A stretch of DNA of 64,000 nt, taken from positions 62,001 through 126,000 of the forward strand of contig JAWPHD010005119.1 of assembly GCA_037043455.1 (NCBI GenBank). Direction: 5' to 3'. Source of the stretch: Cyrtodaria siliqua. Taxonomy: Eukaryota; Mollusca; Bivalvia; Adapedonta; Hiatellidae. Of this stretch, positions 42,401 through 45,400 are shown one piece after another; within the stretch, counting starts at the first letter, position 1; each line of letters opens with the position of its first letter. Below the pieces are notes generated by a model. The model searched no databases. It was not told the DNA's origin and saw nothing but the letters and a program-made list of their open reading frames with translations. The position numbers were made by a program, and so were the translations under genes.

Positions 42401-45400
42401 GTAAATTCATGTAAACAACAAAACATAACGTAGCTGACTTCATGTAAACAACAAAACATAACGTAGCTGACTTCGCGTAAAGAACGAAACATAACGTAGC
42501 TGACTTCATGTAAATAACAAAACGACGTGATGATTTTTCTAAAACTTACCGCCATAAACAAGGTAAATTGATAACAATAACGTGAAACTATCACATTGAA
42601 GGTGACTCATTGGATAAAGAGATAGGATACTCAGCAGAGTCTCATATCCTTAGTCTCATTTTATCAGACTCGTTCATTAAAATCAGTTATACACAGTCAC
42701 TCATATAATATCCTTTATGTATGATATTATGACTATTGGATATTTCATTTTCAGATTTGTATATGAAGGACAGTGGAGAACAAAAATAAATGCTCATGTG
42801 GACTTTCCTACAAATGGGTTGGATTTGAAGAACTTTGTAAAAGGGCCTGTCTGCAAACCCTATAAACTGTACGGGATATCGGTGAGTGGTTTCCTATAAA
42901 CTGTATGGGATATCGGTGAGTGGTTTGCTATAAACTGTACGGGATATCGATGAGTGGTTTCCTATAAACTGTATGGGATAGCGGTGAGTGGTTTCCTATA
43001 AACTGTATGGGATATTAGTAAATGGTTTCCTATAAACTGTATGGGATAGGGTTTCCTATAAACTGTACGGGATATTAGTGAATGGTTTCCTATAAACTGT
43101 ACGGGATAGCGGTGAGTGGTTTCCTATAAACTGTACGGGATTTAAGGGAATGGTTTCCTATAAACTACGGGATATCGGTGAATTGTTTCCTATAAACTGT
43201 ACGGGATATTAGTGAATGGTTTCCTATTAACTGTACGGGTTAGCGGTGAGTGGTTTCCTATAAACTGTACGGGATATTAGTGAATGGTTTCCTATAAACT
43301 GTACGGGATAGCAGTAAGTGGTTTCCTATAAACTGTACGGGATAGCGGTGAGTGGTTTCCTATAAACTGTATGGGATATTGGTAAGTGGTTTCCTATAAA
43401 CTGTATGGGATAGCGGTGAGTGGTTACCTATAAATTGTACGGGATATTGGTGATTGGTTTCCTATAAACTGTACGGGATAGCGTTGAGTGGTTTCCTATA
43501 AACTGTATGGGATATTAGTGAGTGGTTTCCTATAAACTGTATGGGATAGCGGTGAGTGGTTTCCTATAAATTGTATGGGATATTAGTGAATGGTTTCCTA
43601 TAAACTGTATGGGATAGGGTGAGTTGTTTCCTATAAACTGTACGGGATATTAGTGAATGGTTTCCTATAAACTGTACTATAAACTGTACGGGATAGCGGT
43701 GAGTGGTTTCCTATAAACTGTACGGGATAGCGGTAAGTGGTTTCCTATATACTGTATGGGATATTAGTGAATGGTTTGCTATAAACTGTACGGGATATCG
43801 GTGAGTGGTTTCATATAAACTGTACGGGATATCGGTGAGTGGTTTCAAAATAAACTGTATAGGTATTGGTGAATGGTCTCCTATAAACTGTACGGGATAT
43901 CGGTGAATGGTTTCCTATAAACTGTACAGGATATTGGTGAATGATTTCCTATAAACTGTACGGGATATTGGTGAATGGTTTCCTATAAACTGTACAGGAT
44001 ATTGGTGAATGATTTCCTATAAACTGTAAAGGATATTGGTGAATGATTTCCTATAAACTGTACGGGATATTGGTGAATGTTTTCCTATAAACTGTACGGG
44101 ATATTGGTGAATGGTTTCCTATAAACTGTATGGGATATTGGTAAGTGGTTTCCTATAAACTGTACAGGATACCGGTGAGTGGTTTCCTCTAAACTGTACG
44201 AGATATTGGTAAGTGGTTTCCTATAAACTGTATGGGATATTGGTGAGTTGTTTCCTATAAACTGTATGGGATATTGGTGAGTGGTTTCCTATAAACTGTA
44301 CAGGATATCGGTGAGTGGTTTCCTATAAACTGTATGGGATATTGGTGAATGGTTTCCTATAAGCTGTACAGGATATCGGTGAGTGGTTTTCTATAAACTG
44401 TACAGGATATTGACGAGTTGTTTCCTATAAAAACTGTACGGGATATTGGTGAGTGGTTTCCACATAAAAGAAATAAAATTGATGCTTTTGTTTGGAATTG
44501 TGTTGAATTAATAATAATATAATAGTATGCCCCTTGATGAAATTCGGGAGTTCTGTCGTAATCATGCTGGGCATTCGTTAGTGGACAATTTCTGGTCAGG
44601 TCTTCAAGTTTGTAACCGCTGAATGGATTTTAACTGACCAGTAGTTTAAATATTCATTACAAAATATTTTACCACTTTTAAAAAAAAAACACTCGGCTAA
44701 AATACTGCTGTTTTTATCGGAAAAAATCAATATTGTATACCCGAATTATGAAATAGTGGATAATAGATATAAATTGTTTTTCAGAATCATTTTGGAACAT
44801 TGGATGGCGGACATTGTAAGTGAAATTTCTTTTATTTTATTTTCCATTTTGCCGGCCAAAAACATGCAATAACTTTTATTTATAGATTCATAATATATTG
44901 GTGCAATATAATAAACAGTTAATAATATGCAAAAACAATTTGCTTTATACTATTCTTATAATTAATATTAATGATTGAACAAATGCAAGTTATGCAGCAA
45001 AACTAACGGGATGCCTGGAGTTTTTAAAGGGGTAGATGCATTATTTTCAAACACAATTTATCTAAAAGGGCTCTGAAAAACTTGAAAAATCTGAAAGAAT
45101 TATCAAAATGCCATGAAATATAATGGAGATATGACCTATTGAAAATTTGCAAAGAACATAAATGGAAGCGGCCATCTTGGAACGATGACGTCATTGCGTC
45201 TTTTTACCATATATGGCATTAAAGCAAAGAAAATCACTGCAAATTGATTAAAAATAAATATACAGATGTAGAGTATATAAAGTTTATGCTTATTTTTCAT
45301 TTTCAGTGATTTTCTTTGCTTAAAAAGACATTTTGTCAATATGCCATATATGGTAAAAAGACGCGATAACATCATCGTTCCAGATGGCCGCCTCCATTTA

